A stretch of 64,000 nt of DNA from Puccinellia tenuiflora (lineage: Eukaryota > Streptophyta > Magnoliopsida > Poales > Poaceae). Made by a program: the position numbers and the translations under genes. The stretch lies in the NCBI GenBank assembly GCA_012064385.1, contig QRDG01000349.1, forward strand, positions 564,583 to 628,582, written 5' to 3'. Below the pieces are notes generated by a model, which worked only from the letters and a program-made list of their open reading frames with translations, was not told the origin of the DNA and ran no database searches. Below, one piece after another: positions 1-10,862 of the stretch; position 1 is the stretch's first letter, and every line of letters starts with the position of its first letter.

Positions 1-14
1 ATGCAGCCGGCAAG
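1..14 (+). mobile_element. Left fragment of element 2 (gag region)
   Basis: The first 14 bases, ending GCAAG, are the piece of element 2 to the left of the element 1 insertion; they continue at 9425. Too short for a protein call. Confidence 0.75.
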
Positions 15-1066
15 TGTCGGCACAGTGGAAACCAGGGTAACATGGGCCGGCCTGCCAGGGCCCACAGGATTCTTCAGAAGATTTCGCTAAGGACCAGGCT
101 CTCCAAGCCTGGCGAGCCTCGCGAGGGTTTTTCCCTCGCGAGGAACCTTTTCTCCTCGGCGGGGGTTTTCTCCCTTGGTGAGGGACCTCTCCTCGAGAGG
201 GCGTCTCGGACACCACCAGCAATTCTGCTAAGGACCAAGCCGAAAGGCTCGGCGAGGCCTTTTGCCTCGCGAGGCTTCCTTCCTCTCGAAGCCAGCTCTG
301 CCTCCGCGGCAGAGCGCACATGGGCTCTGCATCCTCCGCAGAGTGACGACCGCACCTGCGCGCGGTGACAGCAGCGCTCCAGTTGCCATTCTGATGTATA
401 AAGGAGTCAACAAAGCTACACCAAGCAAAGGAGCCCCAAGGATTGCCACTTTGGTGATAAGGGAACCGTCTGCAGCTACCCTCCAAGGACGACGTCACCG
501 TGGGTCACCTCCCACCTCAGCAGCGCCAGCCCACAGTCCTGTTTGGACGGTGGCTTTTCCAGCTTTGGTGACGCCGCCCCCTGCCGTGGACCGCGTCCAT
601 AGACCTCACCTTTATGGTGGACTCTACCTTTATTGTGCACCGCACCTCCTCCTTCGTCGTCATGTGGTAGCCCTTCCCGCCAAGATGTTTTGGGGGAAGA
701 GGCCCGAGACGCCTATAAAAGGAGGAGGAGCCCGTTCGGGCAAAGGGTTCCAAGATTGACAAGCCCAAACCCTAGATCTGAGGTTAGCAGTAGCCATTGT
801 TAGCCACCCAGAGCTTGCCAAGCACGCCCTGTACTGAAACCTCTCCAAGCAAGTGCAATACAACTCGAGGCAGGACGTAGGGGTTTTACCTCACCTAGAG
901 GGCCCTGAACCTGGGTAAGACCGTGTGTTCCTCTCTGCAGTGCTTCCCCGCAGCGATCCAGGCGAGCACCGTCGCCGAGGCACGTTGAGGGTTGTTTGAT
1001 TCCGTGTTCAGCCCCTTACTCGATCCTTCATGAGACACACCCAGTTCCTGGGACAGTTCTCCGACA
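15..1066 (+). repeat. Element 1 5' LTR
   Basis: A 1052-bp LTR with TGTCGG/CCGACA ends and a TATA box (TATAAAAG) at 714-721. Its first 300 bases contain several copies of the palindrome CTCGCGAG. It matches 8374-9424 over its full length with scattered substitutions and a few single-base indels. Confidence 0.95.
714..721 (+). promoter_or_regulatory. TATA box of element 1 5' LTR
   Basis: TATAAAAG in a GC-rich context, conserved in the 3' LTR at 9073-9080. Transcription would start about 30 bases downstream, consistent with an R region before the LTR end. Confidence 0.7.
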
Positions 1067-1068
1067 TT

Positions 1069-1087
1069 TGGCGCGCCAGGTAGGGGG
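1069..1087 (+). other. Element 1 primer binding site
   Basis: TGGCGCGCCAGGTAGGGGG begins two bases after the LTR end. Position and TGG start fit a tRNA 3' end complement; the tRNA was not identified. Confidence 0.75.
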
Positions 1088-1117
1088 TTGAGGCACATCT
1101 TCAACCTCGACACCGCC

Positions 1118-2494
1118 ATGGCCGGCTCTCGCGCCGAACGCCTCGCTCGCCGGACGGCTAGCGCCGCCACCGCTCCCGCTGGCAACCCGCGTGGCCGCCC
1201 GCGCGGAAGTGCTGCTCCGGAGCGCCACGTCGACCCTGAGCCCCGCATCGAGCACCCGGAGGACGACGACATCGACCACGCTGAGGACGACCTCGGCAAA
1301 GAGGAGGCCTCCTCCCTGCACCCGTCGCGGGACCGTGCTGCTTCCTCGCTGGGCCGCCCTGCGCCCAGCCCGTCGACTGCGCTTCTCATGGCGCGGGAGC
1401 TTCTGCAGTACCGCCCCACGCCGGAGGCCCAGGAGGCCTGGCTCAACCGCCTCTCCGAGCTCGTCGTTGCCGCCCGCGTCGCCGCTCCCACACCGTCTCG
1501 CTCGCTGGTCCTCTCTTCGCGCGCAGGGGACGTGGCGCACGGCGCACCACATGCTCCTCCTCGTCACCCCGCGCCCGCTCCCGCTCCAGCTCCACCGGCT
1601 CCACCGCAACCTGCTCCAGCTGGGGCTCCTCCTCGCGACAACCGTGCCGCGTCGCACGCGTCGTCGCCGCACGACTGCCAAATCGTGCAGCGAGCCCCGG
1701 AGGACGCACGCGTGAGCATCGAGCGCAACCAGGATCGCCACAACCGCGCCGTCCATGACGTCGCCGCCGCAAGGCGCCACCTCCGCGCCACCCTCGCCAA
1801 CGGCACGGTCACCTACGGCACGACGGTCGCGTTCACGCGCAGCCTCCGTCGCGTCGTCTGGCCGGTCAAGTTCCCGCCAGATCTTCCTCCGCGCTACGAC
1901 GGCAAGAACAACCCCTTGGAGTTCCTGCAGCTCTACACTCTGGCCATCCAGGCCGCCGGGGGCGACGACAAGTCATGGCGAACTGGTTCCCCATGGCCCT
2001 CAAGGACTCTGCGTCCTCATGGCTCACCAACCCCCCCGCCGAGTCCATCAACACCTAGGAGGACCTCTGCCGGTGCTTCGTCGCCAACTTCAAGGGCACG
2101 TACGAGCGCGGCCTCACGTACAACGATCTCCGCGCCGTGCGCCAAAAGCCTGGCGAGACCCTCCGCAAGTACATCCAGCGCTTCAGCCAGGTGCGCAACA
2201 AAATCCCCAACGCCACCGACGCGCAGGTCATTTCGGCTTTCCAGGCTGGGGTCACGGATGTGCGGATGCTCGAGAAGCTTGGCATCCACGACAACATCAC
2301 CACCGTCGTCAAGCTTTTCGACTTGGCGGACAAGTGCGCCAAGGCTAAGGAGGGCCACTTGTTCATCAAGAACGAGCCAGGGGACCCCGCCGAGGAGTCC
2401 AAGAAGAAGAAGAAATCCACCGAGAAGCGCAAGACCAATGCGGTCCTCGCGGTGAAGCCAGACGCCAAGCGGCAAAGGCATTCGAGGACCTGAA
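1118..2494 (+). pseudogene. gag: Element 1 gag (broken)
   Basis: Gag forms the retrotransposon particle. The first ATG after the primer site starts an Ala/Pro/Arg-rich N-terminus, followed by a retrotransposon-gag core with the FPPDLPPRYDGKNNPLEFLQ stretch and later KPGETLRKYIQRFSQVRNKI. The frame is broken near 1971 by a probable one-base deletion, and an in-frame TAG stands at 2056-2058 where a Trp is expected; the C-terminal half then reads cleanly to TGA at 2491. A Lys-rich tail (about 2398-2440) replaces a recognisable zinc knuckle. Gag is the only sense gene left near full length in element 1. Family identity is from the gag core pattern; the inactivation is read directly. Confidence 0.85.
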
Positions 2495-2745
2495 GAAGTA
2501 TCTGGCGAGCCCACCCATCATGGTTTCCCCACGCCCTCGCCAAGCCCAACGCCACCCGACAAGGAAGCACCCTCGTCAAGCCTCCAGCCTCATGCCGAGC
2601 CTCTACAAGTGGGGCCTCAAGAAACCCTCGCTGAGGACCCCACCGAGCCTCGAGAAGAGCCAGCCGCTGCCACGCCAACAACCACCCTCGTCGAGCCATT
2701 TGCGGTCTGGGGGCTGGACTTTCTGGGACCTTTCCCGCGAGCGCT
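2475..2745 (+). pseudogene. Element 1 pol remnants: RNase H scrap and integrase scrap
   Basis: Just after gag, 2475-2527 encodes KAFEDLKKYLASPPIMV, the start of a Gypsy RT-linked RNase H. After about 170 bases of unrelated reading, 2694-2742 encodes EPFAVWGLDFLGPFPRA, the segment around the first catalytic Asp of integrase. Everything between (most of RNase H, the rest of pol) and the remaining integrase is absent. These look like scars of internal deletions that converted an autonomous ancestor into a pol-less element. Confidence 0.7.
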
Positions 2746-2938
2746 CGGGGGCTCCCCTCGGTGCTCAAGGGCCCCAAGCCGAGAAGCTTCAAGCGCCTCA
2801 AGGCCAGCGGCAAGCACTGGATCGATGAGCTCCCCTCGGGGGCTAAGCCCCTCGGGAGCCATCGCGCCACCCCTCGCCGGGGCCTCGGCTTTCGCAAGGC
2901 TAACCACCTCGTGAGGCTCGGGGGCTCGCGCTACCAAC

Positions 2939-3148
2939 GTCTAGGCTCCGGCCTTTCTCCCGAGGCTCCTGCCTTCGCGAGACCGATCCCCTCGCGAGGC
3001 CCCGGTCCTCGCTGGAGACACCTCGTGCAGTCACGGTAAAAACGTCTAGGCTCCGGCCTTTCTCCCGAGGTTCCGGCCTTTGCGAGGCCGATCCCCTCGC
3101 GAGGCCCCGGTCCTCGCCGGAGACCACCTGTGCAGCCACGGTAAAAAC
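2939..3148 (+). repeat. 105-bp direct repeat, two copies
   Basis: Units at 2939-3043 and 3044-3148 both begin GTCTAGGCTCCGGCCTTTCT and end near ACGGTAAAAACG. Each contains CCCCTCGCGAGGCCCCGG. Confidence 0.9.
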
Positions 3149-3882
3149 GCCGTGGCCAAGGTCACATCCTTCACGAGGAAAAATTCCAAGCTCCCCTCTC
3201 TACTATACGCTACCACGGGCCGTTCGAGAAGACTCCCAAGCCACCGCGCCTCGGCAAGGTGACTTCTTCAAGCACCATGCCTTGGCGAGGTGGATCCCCA
3301 TGCCCAGCCATGGTGGACCGCAGGCTCTACAAGCCACCCCCGCATAGGGGCCCCCTCTGAGCTCTCTCTACATGCGTCGCCCCGGGCACGCCCCCTCGAG
3401 AGTCTCAGCCACAGCATGTGGAACCCCATGCCTGACATGGCGGATTTTTTGTGTTTCTGGCCATGCCAATGTAATGAACCTCTGTTTCAGGTCACTTTGA
3501 ACCTTTGCGCTTCACGCGAGCATATGTTGTTGCTTTGGTAAGCTTTTATGTTATTGCTGTTTCATCCTTACTCGTATGATCCCTCCTGTGTATCTCACGA
3601 GCGGGGGCTAGCATGGTGCCATGCCACGGGAGCATCCCGGCAGCGCCTCAAACCCAAGGGATCCGAGCTCTTAACTCACGGGTCAGCTTTCATGCATGTC
3701 AACTCCCAAGAAGCTCTGAACTCATGAGCCGGCTCCCGTGCACGTCAACTCACCAAGGACCTTGGTTCATGTTCTCCTCGCGAGACACACATGAAGTAAC
3801 CTACGAGCGCGCATAAGTTATCTAGCTATGTATTGCTTGTGGGTACGCCTATCTGTCAAAACGCAGGAAACAGGTCCAAAAT

Positions 3883-3999
3883 ACCTCGTCAGGGAACCGA
3901 CACCCTCTCCAAGGCGAAAACACCTCGTCAGGGAACCAACACCCTCTCCAAGGCGAAAACACCTCGTCAGGGAACCAACACCCTCTCCAAGGAAAAACG
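3883..3999 (+). repeat. 39-bp tandem repeat, three copies
   Basis: Units at 3883-3921, 3922-3960 and 3961-3999 begin ACCTCGTCAGGGAACC. They are head to tail with no spacers; only the last unit diverges at its end. Confidence 0.95.
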
Positions 4000-4393
4000 C
4001 CTCGCGAAGCTAAGTCCAAACACTTGGTTAATTTTCCCCTCGCTGGTTTTCATCCCTCGAGCCCCCCTTTTTCTCTCCCACGCTTCATGGGCTGCTTGCG
4101 CGTTGAAGGGGAGCCCCAAGCATCGCGACTTGGGGGCTCTTACCTCTTGAGGCCTCACGCACCCCCCGGCCTTGTGGAGCCCTGACTCTCGCATACCGAA
4201 GCGGCGGTGGTGTAGCGCTAAGAGAGGGTCCTAAGACGTAGAGCGAAAAAGACATGAGGGAAGAAGACAAAAAGCCTCTCGAGGGATATTCACCAAGCAC
4301 ATCCAAACACAGCTTAAAGCAAGTCTTTACAAAAGCTATTACAAATAAATGCTAAGATAATCCGTGCCTCTGCACGTCCAGACACAGGAGAAC

Positions 4394-7300
4394 TCAGGCC
4401 GTCGCGCCTCCTGAGGTGCCCGCTCCGTCCACGGCAGCCTCCGTCTCCTCCTCCAGGGCATCCTCCTCGTCATCGCCATCGACCACGACTTGGTCGAATT
4501 TCTTGGCGTACGCATCGGCGGCTTCCCGCGCCTTCTTGCTGATGTCGACCGGCGCCGTCACGGCCTCGAGGTCAAGCGAGGGCTGGAGCCTCACGAGGTT
4601 GCTGAAGATGCGGCTGGTGGCGATGACGAGGAGATCGCGGCTCTCCTCCACGACGCGCTCGTCGAAGCTCTTCGCGGTCTCTTCAAGCTTTCCGAGGAAT
4701 TGCTCGAAGAAGAACGAGTACGCGGCCTCGTCGTCGATCCCGGCGGAGAAGGAGGGGACGTCGATCCTCAGATCATCCCCGACGGCGCGCGCACGGGTCA
4801 CCAAGTCTTGGAGAATGCGCTGGCGCTGGCGTGACATGGACTGGCCAATCTGGCGCTGGTCCCGTGCCTGCTCCACGAGGTTCACGACCGGCCCCACCTG
4901 CTGTCGGAGCTCGTCCAGGTCTCTCTCCAGGGCGGCAGCGTTCCCCTCCGCTCGAGCCTGGGCCTCCCTGGCGTTCTCGAGGCAGGAGGCCATCCGCTTC
5001 TCCTCCTGCTCGAGCTCCTTGATGCGGTCTTGGAGCTCTTTGCGTTTCGCTTTGAAGCGGTCCTCCTGTTTCGTGACCTTCTCCTCATAATCCTTGGAGA
5101 GAGTTTCGCGGACGAGCTTGACCTTGGTGTCGGCCTCCTCCTGGATTCTTTTCTGCTTCACCTCGAAGTCGGCGTTGGCCTTCTCGTGGCGCTCCGCGTA
5201 GGTGGCCTCATTCTTGGCCACCAGGCCCTCGTGCTCCTGCAGCTGCCCCTCGCGGGTGGCCTGGTCCTTCTCGAGCAGCTGGACCTGCTCCTCGCGCTGG
5301 CTCAGCTCCTTCTCGTGGAGGGAGAGCTCTCCCTCGCGTCGCGTCAGCTCTGCCTCGCGCGGCGCCAGCTGCCCCTCGCGAGCATCCAGCAGCTCGCGGA
5401 GCTCCTTCAAGCTGGCCCTTGCGACCTCGGAGTCAGCGGCGAATTTCTGCTCCGCGGCCGCTAGTTCCTGGTGCTTGGCGGCGGTCTCCACCTCGAGCGC
5501 TTCCCGGGCAGCGTCCAGCTGGTCCATCACCTCCTCCGCCTCCCGCTTGACGCTGTCGCGGGTCTCCTTGGCGAAGCGAAGGGCCTCTTGGCGCTCCGCC
5601 TGGGCCGCCGCGTCCTGCCGGCGACACAACTCCACCCTCTCGTGGAGGAGGGCCCAGGCCTCGCCAAGCCTTGTCCGCTCCTCCGCTATGGCGAGTTCTT
5701 CTTCGGCGAGCTGTGCCCCCAGCTCGTCGAGCGTCCGCCGCGCCTGGTTGAGGACGACTTGGCGACGGACTGCATGGCGCCGCGGCACCCGCATTGCCAA
5801 GGTCCCCGCGTCGTCGCGGGGTGCAGAGGCCTCGACCCTTGTCGAGGCACCCGAGGCCTCCTGCCTTGGGCTCACGGCCGCCTCTGGTGCGGCTCGGGGG
5901 CTCGTGGGGGCGCCTCCCTCGTCGCCCGCTTCAGGTGCCCTCTGGGGGCTGGGCGTCCTCTCGCCCCCAGCTCCGGCGCCTGTGGGTTCCGGAGGTGCCT
6001 CTGCCTCCTGCTCCTCAGGGGCGCTTCCTGCCCCTCCCGTGGCGGCCGCGTCCGCCACGGCCTCGGGCGCATCGGCCCCTCTTGAGGGAGCCTCCTCCTC
6101 CTCTAGAGGCGGCTCCATGACGATTCCTCGTCCACTCTCTCCTCCTCCGTCTCCTGCTGGACGGGAGGAGCGGCCGCCCTAGTTGGCGACGGCGGCGCCA
6201 CCTCTTCGGCCACCCCCTCCGCGCGGTGCTCTTCCACGGGGGGAGTCGCCGCCCGAACCGGCGACGGCGCCGCCCCTTCAACCGCCCCCTCCGCGCGGTG
6301 CTCCACCACGGGAGGAGTCGCCGCCCGAACCGGCGACGACGCTGCCTCTTCAACCACCTCCTCCGCGCGGTGCTCACCCGCGGGAGGAACAGCCACCTGC
6401 CGTGGCTCGTCAGCCGCAGGCGTCTCCGCGACGACGCTGGCGGTCTCTCCAAGCTTGTGGAGCCGCCGCCTCTTTGGCTCCGCAGGTTGCCTGAAAGAAA
6501 GACAAGCAGAAGATCCTTCAAGGGGGTTTTCCGGAAGCAAAATGATAAAAGAAAAAGAAGAGTCGAGGCTTACTCGTCGACCATCATCCACACCCTCTTC
6601 TTCGCCTTGGGCGGTTGGGTGTTGCTTGCTCCGGCCTCCTCTTGAGGCGCCCTTGCCTCCTCGCGAGGAGCGCTCCTCGCGGTCGCGGCTCTCCTGTCGT
6701 GGATGGCCTTGGAGCGGGGCTCGCAGCGTCCTCCCCCGCCACCGCTCGTCTCCTCCTCCTCTCCGATGCGTCGGGAGCGGGCGACGCGGAAGGCACCCTC
6801 CTCATCGCTGGAGGAGATCACCTGGAGGTCCACCTCGGCGGGAGCGCTCCTTGAGGAGCCGGCGGAGCCTCTCGAGGGGTCGGCACCTCTCGAGGCCTCG
6901 CCCTCGCCGACGGGGTCGGCACTTCTCGAGGCCTCGTCCTCGCCGAAGGGATCCACGCCTCTCGAGGCCTCTTCCTCGACAGACTCTTCGACCTCTTCCG
7001 GCTCCGGAGACTCGTCCATGTACTCTGGCTCCGCCGCCCACGGGTTGGGACGAGGCCCGCGGTGCCCTGCGGGCACAATTCCCCACTCGTCGAACACGGG
7101 CATGCACCGGCGTTGCTCCTCGATGCTCTCCTCGGCAAAGCTGATGAGTGGTCAGGCCTCGTCGTTGGTAGGAGGTCGGATCTCCGTCGTCGCGAAGAGG
7201 ACCCCCATGATCTGGCGGAGCACTTAAGGCAAGAACTTGTCCGAGCACAGGCGCATCGTGTCCTCCTTGCCTGAGTACCGCCACACCGGCTCGGAGTGCC

Positions 7301-8073
7301 ACTGGAGAGGAGCAACCCGGCGCCTCGTGAAGTCTCTTGCCACCATCTGGCCAGTGACCCCTGCCTCGCGGAGGCGCCGGATGCACTCGTACACCGTGTC
7401 GAGCCTCGGGCCCCTGAAGTCTGCGCTCGCCCAGCGCGCCCACTTCCTCGGGGGCGCCTCGGGCACCTCTAGGAGAGGGTTTGTCTTCTTGGCGTCGACG
7501 AAGAGCCACTTCTTGCAGAAGTCCTCCACCTTCTTCGTCACCTTGGTGATGGCGTTCTCACCGCACCAAGCAATGGGAATGTAGTTCTCACTCCTGGCGG
7601 CGGCGATGCGGAAGGAGACGCAGCCGAGCCGCTCATTGGAGGCGGTGCTCCGAAGGGAGTAGAAGCTACGGAAGAGCGCCACCGAGGGACGGATGCCGAT
7701 GTAGGCCTCGTAGAGGTGGGCGAAGATGGCGAGAATAAGGATGGAGTTGGGATGAAGATGAAGAAGTTGGATCTGGTACACCTCCAGAATCGCCAAGAGA
7801 AAATCGGAAAAGGGAGGAACAAGACCGGCGTAGAGAGTATGGAGGAAGATGGGGTAGTACCCCTCAGTGAGCCTGCTGCCGGCTGGCCTCATCTCGGTGG
7901 CGCCGTGCTCGTTGGTGCTCGCCGCCGCCAGGTGGCGCACCTTTGCTATCGCCGCGGACGTGGGTCTGCGGCAGCGCCTCCTCGAGAGCAGCACCGCGCG
8001 CCACCGCCGCGGACGTGTCGGCCCGCATCGCGGCCTTGCCCTTCGGGTCGGTGGTTGCTTTCTTGGGCGCCAT
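4394..8073 (-). pseudogene. Element 1 antisense gene (two exons): gypsy-type transposon domain plus coiled coil
   Basis: Exon 1 (6574-8073) starts MAPKK at 8073 and carries the PF04195-like domain with FLHTLYAGLVPPFSDFLLAI and LHPNSILILAIFAHLYEAY, then an acidic region. The intron (6491-6573) has GTAAGC and TTTCAG borders. Exon 2 (4394-6490) opens with a basic PKRRRLHK, three 24-residue repeats, a Pro/Ala/Glu region, a coiled coil of about 250 residues and a C-terminal globular part ending in TGA. Breaks: a frameshift near 7940, stops at 7224 and about 7162, and a frameshift near 6110; the last 574 codons are open. Elements 2, 3 and 5 carry the same architecture. Function is unknown; nuclear location is inferred from the basic motifs. 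Confidence 0.8.
6221..6440 (-). repeat. 72-bp tandem repeat within antisense exon 2
   Basis: Units begin at GCGCGGTGCT 6221, 6293 and 6365, exactly 72 bases apart. On the minus strand they encode 24-residue repeats of the type EHRAEGAVEGAAPSPVRAAT. Confidence 0.9.
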
Positions 8074-8373
8074 TGGTCACCGGGGAAGGAGATTTCGAAG
8101 ACGGAGCGCTCTGGAGAAGATTGGAGGAGTTGGAAGAAGTGCGCAGGGAGCAATGAATGGAGTGACAGGCGCGGTATGCGCGCCCAGGCTTTATTGACCG
8201 GCTCCCGAATCGTGGCGGGCCCCGCCACGTCGCCCGTTGAAGCCGAGGAGATCGTGGCCTCAGGCGCAACCGCTGCGCTCCACGTGTCACGGCCCCGGCA
8301 GGCACCGTTGGGCCCTCGACGCTTCGCCTCCATCCATGGGCTTCGGCGTGCCCATCGCGGGCCCGGGGGCTAC

Positions 8374-9424
8374 TGTCGGCACAGTGGAAACCAGGGTACC
8401 ACGGGCCGGCCTGCCAGGGCCCACAGGATTCTTCAGGAGATTTCTCTAAGGACCAGGCTCTCCAAGCCTGGCGAGCCTCGCGAGGGATTTTCCCTCGCGA
8501 GAAACCTTTTCTCCTCGGCGGGGGGTTTTCTCCCTTGGCGAGGGACCTCTCCTCGAGAGGGCGTCTCGGACGCCACCAGCAATTCTGCTAAGGACCAAGC
8601 CGAAAGGCTCGGCGAGGCCTTTGCCTCGTGAGGCTTCCTTCCTCTCGAAGCCAGCTCTGCCTCCGTGGCAGAGCGCACATGGGCTCTGCATCCTCCGCAG
8701 AGTGACGACCGCACCTGCGCGCGGTGACAGCAGCGCTCCAGTTGCCATTCTGATGTATAAAGGAGTCAACAAAGCTGCACCAAGCAAAGGAGCCCCAAGG
8801 ATTGCCACTTTGGTGATAAGGGAACCGTCTGCAGCTACCCTCCAAGGACGACATCACCGTGGGTCACCTCCCACCTCAGCAGCGCCAGCCCACAGTCCTG
8901 TTGTACGGTGGCTTTTCCAGCTTTGGTGATGCCGCCCCCTGCCGTGGACCACGTCCATAGACCTCACCTTTATGGTGGACTCTACCTTTATTGTTACACC
9001 GCACCTCCTCCTTCGTCGTCATGTGGTAGCCCTTCCCGCCAAGATGTTTTGGGGGAAGAGGCCCGAGACGCCTATAAAAGGAGGAGGAGCCCGTTCGGGC
9101 AAAGGGTTCCAAGATTGACAAGCCCAAACCCTAGATCTGAGGTTAACAGTAGCCATTGTTAGCCACCTAGAGCTCGCCAAGCACGCCCTGTACTGAAACC
9201 TCTCCAAGCAAGTGCAATACAACTCGAGGCAGGACGTAGGGGTTTTACCTCACCTAGAGGGCCCAGAACCTGGGTAAGACCGTGTGTTCCTCTCTGCAGT
9301 GCTTCCCCGCAGCGATCCAGGCAAGCACCATCGCCGAGGCACGTTGAGGGTTGTTTGATTCCGTGTTCAGCCCCTTACTCGATCCTTCGTGAGACACACC
9401 AGTTCCTGGGACAGTTCTCCGACA
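8374..9424 (+). repeat. Element 1 3' LTR
   Basis: A 1051-bp copy of 15-1066. The sequence just upstream, GCCCGGGGGCTAC, is the likely polypurine tract. It is followed by the target duplication GCAAG at 9425-9429. Confidence 0.95.
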
Positions 9425-9429
9425 GCAAG

Positions 9430-10862
9430 TCCAAGCAAGGTGTCGAGGCGTCATCCACGAGCCGCGGCAAGGCGAAGGACAAGCAACCACGAGCTCATCG
9501 CGAGGGGAGCGTGAGTTCGCATCCTCGTGACCACGGCCGTGATCCGGCTGGGTGACGTGAAGACGGCAACCGGAACGGGCCGCAAACCGCCGCAGCGTCA
9601 AGGAGCGAATAGGACACAAGGTCACTATCGAGGAGCACCTGGGACCGCTGGGGCCCGAAACGAGCCACGACACACGCCTCCGCATCGACGCGTTCAAGGC
9701 GTCAAGCGTCATCGAAGAAGAAGACATCGCCGCGCATCGCTGCTTCGGACCTCGCATCCGGACCGAGCAGTTCCCGCGGGGATTCACCGTCCCAAGGGAC
9801 ACACCCAAGTACAACGGCACCTCGAAGCCGGAAGACTGGCTCGCCGACTACTTCACAACGGTGAACATCGCAGGCGGCAACAAGCGGGTGGCCGTATGCT
9901 ACGTGCCACTCATGCTCCAGGGGTCCACTCGGACCTGGCTGAACAGCCTTCCGGCTGAAAGCGTCAACAGCTGGCTGGATTTCGAGGAGGTGTTCAATCG
10001 CAACTTCACTGGCACCTACTTGCGTCCTGGCAACGTGTAGCTGCTCGCCATGTGCCTGCAGAAAGAGGGTGAGTCGGATCGTGCCTACCTCACCCGATGG
10101 ACTAGCCTACGCAAATCCTGCGAGGGGATCCTCGAGCTCCAAGCCGTCCAGTATTTCGTTCAAGGTTGCTGAGATGGGACGCTACTTCGGCATCGGCTCT
10201 TGAGGAAAAGCCCGAAGACCATGGCAGAGCTCATGGAAATCTCCGACAAGTATGCCACCGCCGACGCGGGCATGACTAACCCAATCCGACTCGACGAAGC
10301 CGGAAGGATCGTCACGGCGGAGCCGGCTGCACGCTGTAGCCGGACGGAGAACCAGGAGGGAGGAAGATCAACTCGGCGAGACTCCGATGCACCCAGCAAG
10401 CGCAAGCTAACGGACGACCGCGTCGAGTCCAAGGTCATCGCCACCACTGAGGGAAGGCCGGAAGAAGGCTTCGACAGTCGCCGCATGCGGACGAGCGGCG
10501 ACATGCGTCGGACAAGGGCAAGGAACAGCTACGAGTACTTACTCGATCAGCCCTACCGGAACCACGGCGACCGGCCAACGAACCACACCGTCAGGCAATG
10601 CAACCTTGGCCGCCCAAAGCCGCCACCGTACGGGCGGCGAAATCCGCCTCCGGATGAAGCCGGACGAGATGATCGGAGACGCGACGATAGGCGGTGCGAA
10701 GACAGGAATCGCGATGATCGCCAACGCGAAGAGCAGAGGAGGGAACACCTTCCATCTCCGCCTCCAAGGGGTCCAGACGGATACCAGAATCCGGATGCCG
10801 CCTACATCGTGTTCGTCAGTGAGCGTGACGACAAGCGAAGCCGGCGCGAGCGGTTCAGGGAG
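9430..10862 (+). pseudogene. gag: Element 2 gag (3' part, broken)
   Basis: The Gag core is recognisable from about 9752: CFGPRIRTEQFPRGF, YNGTSKPEDWLADYF, WLDFEEVFNRNFTGTY and AYLTRWTSLRKSC, matching the Gag of element 3 position by position. In-frame stops are TAG at 10038-10040 (Gln expected) and TGA at 10170-10172 (Arg expected). The zinc-knuckle region near 10550-10600 is degenerate, with Tyr where the first Cys should be. A highly charged Arg/Asp stretch follows. The N-terminal part was split off by element 1. The frame runs on into protease without a stop. Confidence 0.8.

Larger units (their letters stand above)
2746..4393 (+). other. Element 1 intergenic region between gag/pol scraps and antisense gene
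   Basis: No convincing gene. The stretch carries several copies of the CTCGGGGGCT-like motif, the 105-bp and 39-bp direct repeats listed separately, and short low-quality reading frames. It separates two convergent transcription units. Confidence 0.6.
15..9424 (+). mobile_element. Element 1: complete non-autonomous Ty3/Gypsy-type LTR retrotransposon, nested in element 2
   Basis: Two near-identical LTRs (15-1066 and 8374-9424), each starting TGTCGG and ending CCGACA, bound a 7.3-kb interior. The insertion duplicated GCAAG (10-14 and 9425-9429). The flanks on both sides belong to the gag region of element 2. The interior holds a broken gag, tiny remnants of RNase H and integrase, direct repeats, and a two-exon antisense gene; no protease or complete RT/integrase is present, so it would need proteins in trans. 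About 25-28 substitutions between LTRs were counted by eye (about 2.5%), giving roughly one million years at the usual grass LTR rate of 1.3e-8 per site per year (established rate, my count). Confidence 0.93.

Noticed and set aside
3883..3999. Short regular repeats resembling a CRISPR array
   Set aside because: The 39-bp units are contiguous with no spacers and lie in a plant retrotransposon.
5202..6182. Long plus-strand frame opposite the coiled-coil exon of element 1
   Set aside because: It is Ser/Arg/Ala-rich and mirrors the GC-rich antisense exon; the minus strand gives a sensible coiled coil with splice sites, this strand does not.
6570..7227. Plus-strand frames across element 1 antisense exon 1 end
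   Set aside because: Shadow of the acidic end of exon 1; no domain and no start context.
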